Positions 1 to 12,755 of a DNA stretch of 64,000 nucleotides are shown one piece after another. The stretch covers positions 62,001-126,000 of the forward strand of contig BCIV01000007.1 in the NCBI GenBank assembly GCA_001600055.1. The letters run 5' to 3'. Position numbers and translations under genes: made by a program. This DNA is from Filobasidium wieringae (Eukaryota > Basidiomycota > Tremellomycetes > Filobasidiales > Filobasidiaceae). Under the pieces are notes generated by a model. It did no database searches, was not told the DNA's origin, and saw only the letters and a program-made list of their open reading frames with translations. Every line of letters begins with the position of its first letter. Within the stretch, counting starts at the first letter, position 1.

Positions 1-372
1 AGAACCTCTTCTTCTGACAAACCCGAGAACAGCTTAGCTTGCGCCTCCCTCAACGAATTCGTTGTCGATCTGCAATACTTAGATAAGGATTGCAATTATG
101 GACCAGCGTATGATACCGTATTTCTCCTACCTGTCTGTTTGTAACAGACCCATTCTCATCATATGAGAAGGGGGTCGGATGTGTCGAGTTGCTTCCAAAG
201 CTCTGTCCGCAATGAACCTTAAGGATTAGCAGATATTCTCGTCAATCTCATTCATACTAACCTCTGATACTCTTCCCAATCAGTGATGCCCGTACCATCT
301 TTGCTCATACTCACAGCCAGGGCGTCGGACGTCCACCTTGTGCGAGTGATAAATGTCAGGTCGTCGATGAAG
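1..372 (-). CDS. Unidentified protein, partial (runs off the left edge)
   Basis: Three minus-strand exons chain in one open frame: about 372-262, 217-131 and 69-1. They are separated by introns 261-218 (donor GTTAGT) and 130-70 (donor GTAGGA, acceptor TTGCAG). The frame reads through pieces such as FIDDLTFITRTRWTSDA, SKDGTGITDWEEY and SLREAQAKLFSGLSEEE and is still open at base 1. The 5' end is not resolved: an AG acceptor at 373 could join a short upstream exon near 500-530. I do not recognise the family. The exon logic and the amphipathic, non-repetitive protein make a real gene likely; the identity is open. Confidence 0.55.
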
Positions 373-554
373 CTTTCAAGTAGGTAAGTAGCAAGTAGGC
401 ATGCTGAGATCAACCGATGAGTGATGGGCGATCAATATGATACCGAATATACAAACACGTCATGACGTAAGATGAAATGTTTGTTCATATTCTATTCTTA
501 CAAGCTGGTATAATAATGTAACGTTCTCATGATTGACAGGACCTGCTGGATGTG

Positions 555-2703
555 TTACTGCCGGATGAACCGGTTGATTGTTGTCAAGATTTCCGGCCTA
601 TTGGGGCCAGTAGGACTCGAGCGTTTGATTATACATTCACAGACCTGTCCCTTCTCTATCAAGGTCACGGTCTCTAGATCCAAGCTCACTTGAGCTTCTT
701 GAGGACTATCGTGCGAGAACCAGTCTCGATTTCCTGCATACATATGTTTGGACTGCCCAGCTACCAATTCTGTATCGCCGGAAAGCTTGAAAGTTACGTC
801 CTGTAAACTTTCCAGACCGTCTTGCTGAACGATCTGGCCGCCAAAAGGATGGTCGCGATGGTCGTTCTTATTGAGAGGATCGATCGTGTTGCCATTGTCC
901 GATCCGCGCCGACCCGATGAACCGCTAAGAAGGGCAACAACAGCTGCTTGACAAGCCAAGCCAACGGTCGTTCCAAGCGATTCTGGTGGCGAAACAGGCA
1001 GATTTATGTGCTGAAGTAGAGGCATATTTGATACCAATAATTTGGATGTCATAGCCTACTCCCGCCCAGGCTTTAGCTTGTAGTACATCTGATATTCGAC
1101 CAAGAGTATTATTGCTCACCCAACTATCTAAATCCAACCTGACCGCTTCCCCGAAAGCCGTAATGTCGAGATATCTCAACATCTTCAGCGGTTCCAACGC
1201 TTGTAGAATAATCAGAAGGTCTCCGTTTTTAAGAGACTGTGACCCTATTTCGAGGAAAAGCGATTCCAATGTTTCTGCACAGGTTTCCCCGAGAACCTCT
1301 GCTATCTCGAGAAATTGAGGCAATTGAAATTGCGCTCCGCGCATATCTAAATAGGAAAGGCGAGGGCAATGTGACAGGATTCGTGATGCTGATACGACTG
1401 AGCCCAAATGAGCCGATCTAGCAGCAGTAATGCAAAGACTATGGAGTTTGGGCAGTAAGAGGCTTTCTTTCCAGCTGGTCCATCCCGGCAAGAAGAGCTG
1501 ATAAGATCGTCGCTCCACTTGTTGGCGATGGTCCACCCCTGAGGTGACATCCCCTTTGAGGGCAGCGTGATCCATGAAATGAAACCGCAAAGAGTCAAGT
1601 GACGAGCTGAGTGCTGCGATCATGTAAGAGGAGTCTCCAGCTCGGAAATGGTCAGTAGGATGGATTTCGATCGTGAGATCCCTTAGTACCGCCGGTGAAT
1701 AATGAAGGCGTCAGTGTATTTGCCCAGATTCGAGCAAGTTGGAGTGGAAGAAATACCTGACGTAACCTCTCAAGCGTTTGATCAATTTCGAATCTTCATT
1801 CAGTGCTGTTCTCAGCTCCATCAATCTCTTGGATTTTTTTGCGTCAAGGGTGATTCTGCCGATGACTAGAGGCCAAACTGCCTCTCTGATCGTGCGGCAG
1901 ACTTGAGACAAAATGGCCAACATCCGAATCGAGTCGTTGCGTAGCTTTTTGGGATCACTTCGTGTTGATGTATCAACCGGATCTATTGGATAAGTTGTAT
2001 TATGCAACGCTGATCCACCCACAAACGGATGATCTACGGAATCTTCCGGCACGTCAAGGGAGATGGACGGTGTTCGACCCTGCGACGCATGAGGCTGTCT
2101 TTCTGGTGTCCCATCCCCGATTGGGATTGGGTGGCTGGCTAGAAGTTGTAAGGACTCACTACCTCTTCTAGAAGAGGAAGGTAGAAGAGTCTGTTCGCCA
2201 GCCAATACAAATCCAGAAGCGTTACCCCAGACGCCGAAATAGTCACCTCCTGTAGACGAGCCTAACCTCGAAGGCTCAGTGATTGGTCCTAACGGAGTGA
2301 GAGGTGCAGACCCAGGGGTCAAATTAGGAGGAAGGACCACGAATCGGTTAAATGAAGTCGAAGGTCTATCAAGGGACAAGCTGAGGGCTGCCTTTTCTTG
2401 CTGATCCAAGTATGCGGCCAAGATTGAGATATGTAGCCAGAGCTCCGAAGGAAGCTTGTGAACGGCGGAGACATGCTCAAATGAACCGTTTAACATATTA
2501 CAGTGCGTTTCAATAGGTCTGCGCCTCAAAGCTTGAAGACGAACGGAGATGGCACAGTGAGTCATGGTGGGCGATGATAGCCAGCTGCTCAAGCTACTCA
2601 AGGCGGTATGACGTAAGCATAAACGTTTGCTTGATCCGCGGATCGCAACGGTGCGCCAGATAGTTTTCTGAGTTTGCGAAGCAAGGGGCCTATCGCTATC
2701 CAT
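555..2703 (-). CDS. F-box-like leucine-rich protein
   Basis: Exons 2703-1757, 1681-1060 and 1010-555 join in frame (2025 nt, 674 aa). Intron 1 (1756-1682) has a CTGAC branch point and a CTAAG acceptor; intron 2 (1059-1011) is 49 nt. The N-terminal half carries an F-box-like core, LPSELWLHIS, followed after a Ser/Pro-rich insert by SQVCRTIREAVWPLVIGRI, the usual second half of fungal F-box proteins. The middle exon has irregular leucine-rich stretches (LLLPKLHSLCI, CPRLSYLDM, LKMLRYLDI). F-box proteins recruit substrates to SCF ubiquitin ligases through Skp1; the substrate here is unknown. The split F-box is weak, so a plain LRR protein is the alternative. Confidence 0.65.
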
Positions 2704-2907
2704 CGATCATACAGAAAGTACAGTCTTCGTACCAGGTCGCATATCATAACCCTCACTACATTTCGCATTTGTGTATTACATACCATATACACATCCTACA
2801 GGTCCATTTGCTACAACTAAAGCAGCACTCGAACCGTAGACGAACCGCTAAAAGCAACCAAAAGCCGACGCCACACCCTACCAGTACACTTTTTACCTAC
2901 ATATACC

Positions 2908-5536
2908 ATGGCTCCTTCAGCATCCAAGCAAAAGGTATTTCAAACTCCTCAGAAGACCAGTTGTATGAGTATACTGATTTGATCAACTTCGTACCCTCTG
3001 TGCAGCGTCTCGCAGAAAAGGTAAGCGAATTATACAATCTGAACCCTGCCGGCTCAAGTTCTCATTAGCCTGCTTCATTCGCTCTCAATGTAGGCGGCCA
3101 AGCAGTCTGCCTCTGGCAAATCATCCACTGGAGCCTCCACTCCTCTCACTTCCGTCTCTGCTCCTGAGTCCGTAGCCGGTGATGACATCTCCAGCGCTTC
3201 AGCTGCTATGGCCAAGCTTTCTACTGCTACTGACCGGTAAGAGATGGATATCACATTCAGCAATAACAATTGTTTTTGACATCTGGCTTTCTTTGTCACT
3301 TCTGTTTTCACGAACAACAGATCTGCGAACGGTGTTCTTGTTTCCGATGTTAAGGGTCGTGATATCAAGATCGACTCCTACACCTTGTCTTTCCACGGAC
3401 GTCTCTTGATTGAGGGTGCCGAAATCTCCCTCAACTACGGTCAACGATATGGTCTTTTGGGAGAAAACGGAAGTGGAAAGTCTACCTTCTTGCAGAGTAT
3501 TGCCGAGCGTGATGTAGACATCCCTGAGCACATCGACGTGAGTTACCCATTGATTCCAGCACCTCGCATCTACCTCTGATACGATCTCTTTTACAGATTT
3601 ATCTTGTACGAGGTGCTGTAGATCCCTCCGACATCAACGCTGTAGACTACATCATCGCTTCTGCCAAGGAGAAGATGGAGCGTCTCGAGAAACAGATTGA
3701 GGAGATGAGTATCGCAGATGAAGTTGATGAGCTTGGTCTCGAGGCCAAATACGAGGAGCTCGAGGAGATGGGAGACGTCAACACCTTTGAAGCCAAGGCT
3801 GGAGCTATCTTGACTGGTCTTGGGTTCACCCAACCCATGTTGTCCAAACCTACCAAGGATATGTCTGGAGGGTGGAGAATGAGAGTTGCGCTCGCGCGTG
3901 CCTTGTTTGTCAAACCTCACTTGTTGTTACTCGATGAGCCTACCAGTCATTTGGATCTGGGTGCCGTTGTTTGGCTGGAGGCTTACTTGGCCACTTACAA
4001 CCATATCCTTGTCTTCACCTCGTAAGTTGCATTTCACTCTTGTGCTTCACGTGTCAGTTAATGATTATCTGGAACACTCTCAGCCACTCTCAAGATTTCA
4101 TGGACAACGTTTGTACCAACATGATGGATCTTTCCCTTCAAAAGAAGTTGGTGTACTACGGAGGAAACTACACTACTTACGTCCGAACCAAATCTGAGAA
4201 CGAGGTCAACCAAATGAAAGCCTACACCAAGCAGCAAGACGAGATTCAACACATCAAGAGTATGTCGTCGACCAAGAAGCATACTCATATTGTCGTTTAG
4301 CTAACCATCGAACGGGTGACTAACAGAATTCATTTCTTCTGCTGGAACTTATGCCAACTTGGTCAAGCAGGCCAAGTCTAAGCAAAAGGTAAATCGACTC
4401 GATTACACTCTTTCTCAGCCAATTTCGAACCTCTCCATTCTGTCTTTCTAGATCATCGACAAGATGGAGGCCGCTGGTCTTATAGAAAAGGTCGAACAGC
4501 CTAAGTTGCTGCAATTCAACTTCGTGGACGTTGGCAAATTGCCTCCTCCCAACATTGCTTTCAATGAAGTTGGATTCTCATACTCTGGTGAGAAGAAGGA
4601 CTACCTTTACAAGGACCTCAGTTTCGGTATCGATATGGACTCGCGGTATGTTGAAATTACTCGATACGATAGGGGAGTTCCGCTTATCCATCCTCCCCTT
4701 ACCGAATCAGAATTGCTATTGTCGGTGACAACGGTACTGGAAAATCTACCTTGTTGAATTTGATCACCGGAGCTCTATCGCCATGCGAGGGAACTGTTTC
4801 CAAGCACCCTGCTTTGAAGTTGGCCAAATACTCCCAGCATTCAGCCGATCAACTACCTTACGACAAATCCCCTATCGAGCACTTGGAAGCTACCTACAAG
4901 TCTAAATACCCAGACAAGGATATCCAGTACTGGAGACAGCAGGTTGGTCGATTCGGTGTTACTGGAAGCCATCAGACAAATCCTATCTCGGAGTTATCCG
5001 ACGGTCTACGAAACGTAAGTCGGGCATCAGCATTGTTCGTTGCTTGATTATTGATCTTTCTTTTACCTATTTTCAAAGCGAGTGGTATTCGCCATGTTGG
5101 CCCTCGAAACCCCTCACATCTTGCTTCTCGATGAGCCTACCAACCACTTGGATATGGAGTCTATCGACTCGCTTGCCAAGGCCATCAACGAGTTCTCTGG
5201 CGGAGTTGTCATCGTATCGCACGATTTCCGTAAGTTGCGAGTGTATCCATGAGGATTTTTGCCATATCTGACATGAGTCAATCATGAACAGGTCTTATCA
5301 GTCAAGTTGCCCAGACCTTGTGGGAGGTCAAGGACAAAAAGATTACTGACCTTACCAAGCAGGACATCACCATTGTCGAGTACAAGAAGGCCCTCGCGAA
5401 GCGAAGTAAGTGAAGGATCTTGTATGTTACACAACAGCAAATACCTAACTATCCTATTATCGCTTCTTTAGGTCAAGCCCAGATCGAGAAGGCAGCATTG
5501 CTCTCCAAGACTTCTCAAGGATCGAAATTGGGTTAG
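2908..5536 (+). CDS. ARB1: ABC-F family ATPase, ARB1/ABCF2 type (ribosome biogenesis)
   Basis: Twelve exons (2908-2934, 3006-3020, 3094-3236, 3321-3537, 3597-4021, 4084-4259, 4327-4388, 4452-4645, 4711-5014, 5079-5229, 5292-5405, 5472-5536) sum to 1893 nt, 630 aa, close to the 610 aa of yeast Arb1. There are two ABC cassettes and no membrane segments. Cassette 1 has Walker [10 protein letters not shown] near residue 106, signature SGGWR near 223 and Walker [13 protein letters not shown] near 245. Cassette 2 has GDNGTGKST near 425, SDGLRNR near 517 and [11 protein letters not shown] near 535. The lysine-rich N-terminus with an early 15-nt exon fits ARB1. In yeast the protein acts in 40S and 60S subunit maturation and export. 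The start is the first ATG after a pyrimidine-rich leader. Confidence 0.95.
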
Positions 5537-5957
5537 AAACTGCATGAGAGAATGACTACCTCTTGTTAATTTTACCGCCGTCCTCATCGCCGCAACCGTA
5601 TATATCTCTATAGACTTGACAATCTTCATGTATCATAATCTAGTGAGGTATGCAGCATCAAAACGCAAGCATCTTTGACAGATACACAGCCGGTGATTTG
5701 TGCCAGTCACGGATGGCCTTGCGCGGAAGCGGATCGGCGTCGCCCCCGTACGGAACAAAGTTGGAAATCAAGTGCTGAGACCGCCAACGTGACTTGAGTA
5801 CTTTAGCGACATTCATCTCCTCACTGCCGGCCTACATTATATTACAGACCGTCACAGCACCACGCCTCTAGGCAGACCTATATACAAGACAGTCTTACCA
5901 GGCAACGATAGTCAAAAATCCCTAGCAGCCTATCCCACCATTTGACTAACAGTAGTC
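5537..5957. other. Intergenic, ARB1 to LIP5
   Basis: 421 bases hold the ARB1 3' UTR and the lipoyl synthase promoter. Both genes run rightwards. I see no ORF or clear repeat in it. Confidence 0.6.
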
Positions 5958-7545
5958 ATGCTTGAATCACCTTTGAGAACACTCGCCTCTGCTCAGGCCA
6001 GACAGGTCGGTCTTTATCAGAATCGTGCACACAAACATTGCTAAAGCCTACGCTATTCTATCTGTGCCAGACTGTCAGGTTGAGAGCGATCACACGATGT
6101 TTAGCGACTGCCGCTCCCGTCACTAGGCCTTCTTTCTCTAAGAAGCTTGAGGAAGGACCGTCGTTTGGCGATTTCGTCGGAGGAGAAGAAATCGCTTCGG
6201 GCACTCGAGTCAGCCTCGGTAACATGAAAACGTAAGTCCATCTTGCCTATGGCTTGTGATGGTGTTCATCTCTAATCCTGTGTCAAACTGTAGGCCACGC
6301 CTTCCTTCCCATCTGAAAGCGAAAATACCGACGGGCGGCACTTTCGCCAAGATAAAAAAGGATTTACGTGGACTTGGCCTGCATACTGTCTGCGAGGAAG
6401 CACGATGTCCCAATATTGGGGAGTGTTGGGGAGGAGGTAAGGATGGCGTGGAAGGCAAGCGGGGCGCGACGGCTACGATCATGGTTAGTTTTAGATCTGT
6501 GCTACTCATTAGGAAAGGGACCTAAAGCGATTTTTACTTACACTCACAGCTTATGGGTGATACTTGTACGAGAGGCTGCCGATTCTGCTCGATCAAGACT
6601 TCGCGAGCTCCCCCTCCATTGGATCCTCATGAACCTGAGAACACCGCCGAGGCGATTAGTCGATGGGGTTTGGGATACATTGTCCTAACAAGCGTGGACC
6701 GAGACGATTTGGTAGACGGTGGAGCCAGACATATCGCTGAAACGATTATGAAGATCAAGCAAAAGTGAGCAACAAGATTTCACGCATATCCTCGTAGGGG
6801 GTTTTCCCATTTACCATTTGGCATGGAACAGAGCTCCTGACATCCTGGTAGAAGCCTTGACTCCCGACTTCTCTGGGCAATTCGAGAACGTTGATACAGT
6901 GGCTCTCTCGGGATTGGACGTGTTCGCTCATAACGTTGAAACTGTACCCCGATGCACTCCGTTTGTCCGAGATCGTCGAGCAAACTTTGAACAGAGTATT
7001 GCCGTTCTGAAGCGTGCCAAAGCGGTCACAAGGCAGGCTGGTCGTGAAGTCATCACCAAGACTAGTATTATGATGGGAGTCGGCGAAACTGAGCCAGAAG
7101 TCATGGAAGCCCTGCAGCGTGAGTGATCAAGAGTATAATTTTCCTGAAAGTCGATTTAAACACCACTTCGTTACAGGCCTGAGAGCTGCCGAAGTTGACG
7201 TTGTTACATTCGGCCAATATATGCGACCAACTAAGAAGCATATGAAGGTGGATCGATATGTCGAGCCGGCAGAGTTCGACAGATGGAGGGTTATTGCTGA
7301 GGACATGGGCTTCCTCTATGTCGCGGCGGGACCTCTGGTGCGAAGCAGTTACAAGGTGAGTCTGGGCTCTGAGCTTGGGCAAACCATTCGACGGCTCATG
7401 ACCAGTGTTTCTTCAGGCGGGAGAATATTTTCTGCGAAGATTTTTGGACAAGAAGAGAGCGGCCGGAGCGGAGGCCGATGCGGGCCGATTAGTCGCAGCT
7501 GCGAAAGCAGCAGTCCGATTAGACGAGCACAAGGTTGACAATTAG
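5958..7545 (+). CDS. LIP5: Lipoyl synthase, mitochondrial (radical SAM)
   Basis: Seven exons (5958-6005, 6071-6231, 6294-6483, 6550-6764, 6832-7118, 7177-7355, 7417-7545) total 1209 nt, 402 aa. The enzyme inserts two sulfurs into protein-bound octanoyl groups, making the lipoyl cofactor of pyruvate and 2-oxoglutarate dehydrogenases and the glycine cleavage H protein. The auxiliary cluster motif C-x4-C-x5-C ([12 protein letters not shown]) lies near residues 102-113 and the radical-SAM motif CTRGCRFC near 138-146. SAM-binding and substrate-region stretches such as [10 protein letters not shown] and [13 protein letters not shown] are present. The first 45 or so residues are basic and hydroxylated, as in a mitochondrial presequence. 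The open frame over exon 2 begins at a TTG; the only upstream ATG that splices in phase is 5958. Confidence 0.95.
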
Positions 7546-8072
7546 TCGGTTCAGAGTCAACTTTGGTTACATGAGAAGGTTTGGTTGTACACTGTTGTAT
7601 ACTAGCAATACCAATCCGCTAGAATCGTACTCGCAGAACCGGAATCATTCCATCTCAGCGCGTCATTTCACGCGTCGGGTCAATCTTGCATAATTCATCA
7701 TCTAGCAGCTAGCAGAGCAGCAAGCGCAGGTAGGCAGGTCAACTCTGTCAATTGGCAACTGGGTGGTATTCGACGACACATCGCCTCAACCCGTACAATT
7801 GCACACAGCTGACTGTATCCAGGCAATCTTCCAATAGACATAGAACAGAGCGATACCTCAAGACGTATTCGAAATCAACGCTTCCAAGCCGTCATCGACA
7901 TTTCGCAATTAGCAATCTTGTGCTGCAACGAATCAATCAAACAACACTATGGACTTACGAACATTCCAACTTGGTTGCTAGCTTATGATAGATCGATTCC
8001 ATATTACGACATCATCAAGACACACCGCAATTTCTTGACTGGAATTTAACTGCTGCTTAACGTTCGGGCATC
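7546..8072. other. Intergenic, LIP5 to LRR-RhoGEF
   Basis: 527 bases between two rightward genes. It contains the lipoyl synthase 3' UTR and a long leader for the RhoGEF gene. The only ORF (7752-7988) is short and compositionally random, so I do not call it. Confidence 0.5.
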
Positions 8073-11000
8073 ATGGACAGGGCAAAGATGTCCCATGATC
8101 AGTTGACGAGATCAGACATTTCGCACCAACGGCTAGATTCAGGCCTATTGACTAGGGAAACAACGAACTCCAACGGCATGCCAACCGAATCCGTCTCATC
8201 TTCCAAACCTACACTGTCGTCATTCGAACGGGACGACCACTCTATTCAAAATCTGACAAAACAGGCTGATGTAAACGGGATAGAATTGGAGGGGCGATTG
8301 CGGGTATCCATACCGTCTTCGCTGCATCGGGAGCCATCACATATTGATATACGTCGTCAAAGGCAGAGAACTCAGGATCCCGCTTTTGGGACAGAAACGG
8401 GATCCACCTTGAACTCGGAATTCTATGCCCATATGGCTCCGGCTGCAAATCGAAGACGGAGTGATAGGACAGTGCCGAGTTTCCATTCAATACAATCACC
8501 AAGCCGGCCCAGTAGCTCTCGTGACCCCTCCTCGGAAAGTAGTGTCCGGTCGTGCAGAAGCGATCTTTCCCCTCGACAGAGCTCTTCCTTGTTCGACGCA
8601 GTCCCACATTCCCCAGGGTCGCAGGACTTGGAAATACCTTCAAGTAGCACAAACTATCACTTCTATACAGGTCCTCCCGTACAAGGTCGTACATCGCTTG
8701 GAGATCATGCATCTGAAGGTGGGACGGACCTGTCTCGGACGGGTTCTAACAGCTCTCGAAGTCAGCAATTTCATACTCACTCGGGAACTCATGACGACGA
8801 GAACGATAGCAGTTTCCATTTTATCGACGACAAGGAAGGTCGTGCAGTAGAGTTGGTAGATGAAGGAAAGAGCAAGATCATCGATCGAACAAGGCTTCTT
8901 CGATGGGGAGACTTTGAACAGCTCGCAGCCAAACTGAGGAATGAACGTTCTGGCCAATTTGACGGCGGTGTCATCGAGGATCTAGCTGGTAAGACAATTG
9001 CTCAACAAAGTCACGTGCACGGATTCACTGTAATAGCCCCTTAGGTTCTACGCATCTGCTTTTACCCTCGAATTCGTCGGTCTCTGGAATGCTGATGCTG
9101 TTAGAGGTGCTTCTACCGGTCATTTCCGACACCCTCGTGGTCCTTGATTTGCACAACAATTCTATGCGCAGCGTTCCTCTTTCCTTGGCTGAATGTACAC
9201 GCCTGGAAGAACTAAATCTGTCGTACAACCCGATCCCATATATCCCTGATTGCCTGAATCGAATGAGCGAACTTCGCGTCCTCGCGCTCGATGGATGCGA
9301 TCTCAAGAGTCTGCCGCCAAGCCTTGTGTATTCTCAAAGGCTGCACACGATCTGCTGTATGTCATCTATTTCATTGGACGTGAAGTGGTGCCAGGTTCTC
9401 ATTAACCTTTCTGTGCGTACAGTGAGACACAACCGTCTGATAGCATTACCACCTTGGTTGTCGCAGCTGCCCAGCTTGGAAACGCTACTCATACGTGGTA
9501 ATCCTTTTGCCGGTCCATGGAAAACGTTAAGTGCCGCGATTATCGATTGCGCTCCGTCCGAAGGAGAAAACGCCACGCTGCGGATGGTACAGCCGACGTT
9601 GCCAGAGAGACCCCTTCCGCCGAGGCCTAGCATGGGTTTGCGACCTGCTATGACGCCCTCTGAATCATGGCCCGCTTCAAGCCCAAATCTTAAAGACCAC
9701 GATCATGCAAACACTCCAGAAGCTACTGTCAGGACGTCGCATCAGACGAACGACTGCTCACCTGCCTTGCGATATACTAAACAAGATCCACAGGTGGAAT
9801 CCAGGATGTACGGATCCGAACGTAAAGTCCATGGGCCCATGAGACGGATGCGCAGCGCCGGTGATCTGATAGGAGGATCTTCCAGCAAGAGCGCACATGA
9901 TGACAATCAGAACCGGATCGACCCGAAAGATCAAGCGGGTCGCTTAAAGTCCGGGCACGTAAAGGAACAGGCATGGAGAACACAGTCGCGCATTCCGGGG
10001 GATGATGGACAGACAGAAACATTAGTGGAAAGCAGTGACGCCTATGAACCTTCTTCCAGTAAGAGTGGGAAATGGGGATTTCTCAAGAAGATGAGTATGG
10101 GCAGAATGCGTGCAGGGAATAACCAAAGGATGCAGAATCAGCAGCAAGCGGGGTCCAAGCAGTGGACCTCAAATTTCGACGGCCGACCCACTCAGCCGCC
10201 GGTAACACGCTCCTCTTCTAGTCTACCTACAAATCGTCTCATCCAAGAAGATGAAGATCTGGATGACTTTGGCCTACCGAAACAACATGCGAATCTAGAC
10301 ATTAGGGGCTTACCCGCACGTCACTTGTATGACACTACGCAGCGAGGCAAACGACGCAGCTTCTTGCCGATATTGGAAGGCCCGCCCTCTTTGGACGTCA
10401 CGATCCCCTCTATTTCGACCTCACCATTTTCTGTTCCAAACTTGTCACTGTCCCCTCGGCCTGATCAGTTTGAAGAGACCCGACAGGGCGCAACTCTAGA
10501 CCCTCAGCGAAATAAAATAGGTGCGAGTTCTGCATCGAGCCCAGATGATCACCGAACCGTCTCCTATAATATTGGTCTCCGATCCATCATGTCCTATTTG
10601 GGAGACCTGTATGATCTCACGTTACCTGTTCCTACTGTACAAGGCGGCGCGGAAGTTATCTACAGCGAACCGGGAACTGCATCGGGGTCATTATCCGGTA
10701 CATCTGACTCACGGTCCGGGCCCTCCTCACCTTTCTTGGGCGATTATCCTACCGGCCATATGCGTCGAGGGAATAATACAGAGCTAGACGAAGGAAGGCA
10801 GTCCCGAGGGCAATCTCCGAACAACCCCAGATCGCCGACCGCATTGTCTGACAGTATTAATGGGTCAGACCATGTCTCTGAAATTCGCCCGCTGTCAGCG
10901 GCAAAGTCCCACCCACCTGAACCGGTACCTGTGAAACGATATAAGAACGATGCGAACGTGAGAATTGGCGTTATTAAGCATATCATCGAGTCAGTATTCT

Positions 11001-12550
11001 TGTTCAATGAATGAAACAAAGGCGCTCATAGTTTTTTGATACAGCACTGAGCGGGTGTATGTCAGAGGATTGCTTGATTTGGTCGACATATATGTCAGAC
11101 CAGGAGCTCTTCCGGTTCCGAGGGGAGACAGTGAGACGGTAGTACCTGCAAACGAGCGGAAGGTTGTTTTCGGCGGAATTGAGGGCATATTGCAATTTCA
11201 CTCTTCTAGCTTCTTGCCTGCATTAGAAAAGGCTGCTCTTCCTCTTCTCAATCAAACGCCTGACCAACAAGGAGATGTCTCGCAACGCGTTGCGATCGAG
11301 ATAGCGGAGGTTTTTAGACGATATCATCCATTCATGCGTCAATACTCCGCGTACATCAACAATTTTGACTACGCCCTACTCCGCCTCCGAGGGTGGACAG
11401 GATCTGGAGATCGACCTTCACAAACAGCCATTGGTAGCGTGGCATCTTCTGATCCGAATGCAAACATATCCGCTGGTGCGGCGAGTGCGGGACTCGGAAT
11501 AGCCTCTGCCGCTAACACCATGAGTAGGAGCGGAACGGGTTCTACAGGAACTGTGTTATCGGTAGCTCAACGGAAACGGCTTAAATCATTTCTGAAAGTA
11601 AGCTTGCAATGGATGGCGCTGCGGAACGCTGCTAAAGACCGCACGTGCTCAGCATTGCCGCAAACAACCGCGACATACTCAGATAAATCTCGACAGTTAC
11701 CTACTTTTACCGGTGCAGCGTATTCCCCGATATCGCATGCTGGTTAGTCACAATGATTTGCTAGCCTATCCGCGGCTAACCTGGGTCGATGTCGTACTTG
11801 AAGTTGGAAGATCTAGCTCGATCCACGCCACCTATACATGGGCTATTTGGCGATCCCATAGAAGATGCTTTGCAAGAGATGATATCGCTGGCATCTTCAA
11901 TGAACGAGGAGAAGCGTGACTCCGAATCCCGTCGAAAGCTTGTCAAGTGAGTTGCTCGGTACTAGATTGCTGTAGGGGGACAGAACCGTTCATCTGTTGT
12001 CTTGGTCTTGTCGTAGGTGGCAGCAGAGAATTAAAGGCCGGTTTGCTACTCCTCTTGTACAGGCGCATCGCAGGCTGTTGTTGGATGGAGCGCTAGTCAT
12101 TACTCGAAACGTCAAGCGGTCGGCCACCCTAGTAGAGGTCCCTCGACGAATCTTGTTAGATGAGAGTAAAGATCAGACGATCACGGATGCTAAGGCTATC
12201 GTACAGGTCGAAACGCTCGCACCTGAAGTCATGAGTCGCCCAGTCCTCGTTCTACTCGCCACAGATATGATGCTTCTGTGCAAAGACCCGTCCTCTGGTA
12301 GAGATCCAGACTGCCCTGTCGAGCTCTTCGCAGTCTTGAAACTTCAAACAAAGCGAAAACCGGCTAGTCTTATGAATGAGACCGGTATTAGGCTGGTGGA
12401 CAATCGCGTAAGCAGAATTTCATAGACATATTCATACGTATTGATAATTGAACGTTGCTACAGAATATACTGTACTTGTCAGCGCCTACTCATCAGGAGG
12501 CACTTAATTGGGTTCGCGTCATCAACAATGAGTTTGACCCGACTAGATGA
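8073..12550 (+). CDS. Leucine-rich-repeat Rho guanine-nucleotide exchange factor (LRR-DH-PH)
   Basis: Eight exons (8073-8988, 9045-9356, 9423-10989, 11045-11597, 11653-11742, 11804-11946, 12017-12407, 12464-12550) sum to 4059 nt, 1352 aa. Residues 1-300 are Ser/Arg-rich and probably disordered. Residues about 320-440 hold leucine-rich repeats (LVVLDLHNNSMRSVP, LEELNLSYNPIPYIP, LRVLALDGCDLKSLP). A long Ser/Pro/Gln-rich linker leads to a DH domain at about 930-1190: TERVYVRGLLDLVDIYVRP, VVFGGIEGILQFH and the late helix LLLPVQRIPRYRML. A PH-like segment with VRVINNEF near the end follows. DH-PH proteins activate Rho/Cdc42-type GTPases; the LRRs suggest a dedicated activator or scaffold contact. 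Substrate GTPase unknown. Confidence 0.88.
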
Positions 12551-12748
12551 TCGAGTTGTCAAGACCCATAGATCATTCAGCATATCAGAGTTGCTCTCAA
12601 CTTGTACATACGGATTGGTTATGTCTTCAAGCGAGAGGCTTCTTCTTCCATTGCTGTTCGTGACAACACGGGTTAACCTCGAAATCTATCGTTGTGATCT
12701 ACCACCTCCGTACTGAATGATCAAGTTTACCACCTCCGTACTGAATGA
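12551..12748. other. Convergent intergenic region with a tandem duplication
   Basis: 198 bases between the RhoGEF stop and the UBLCP1-like stop. Its right edge holds a 28-bp perfect tandem duplication that continues into the last codons of the phosphatase gene. Confidence 0.6.
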
Positions 12749-12755
12749 TCAAGTT
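12700..12755. repeat. 28-bp perfect tandem duplication
   Basis: Bases 12700-12727 and 12728-12755 are identical and abut exactly; both copies begin TACCACCTCCGTACTGAA. The right copy contains the stop codon of the minus-strand UBLCP1-like gene (12751-12749). A tandem slip or repair event is the simplest origin. Confidence 0.95.

Noticed and set aside
6038..6235. Start of lipoyl synthase at 6038
   Set aside because: The codon there is TTG. Splicing from the ATG at 5958 (donor GTCGGT) to 6071 keeps the frame and gives a better presequence.
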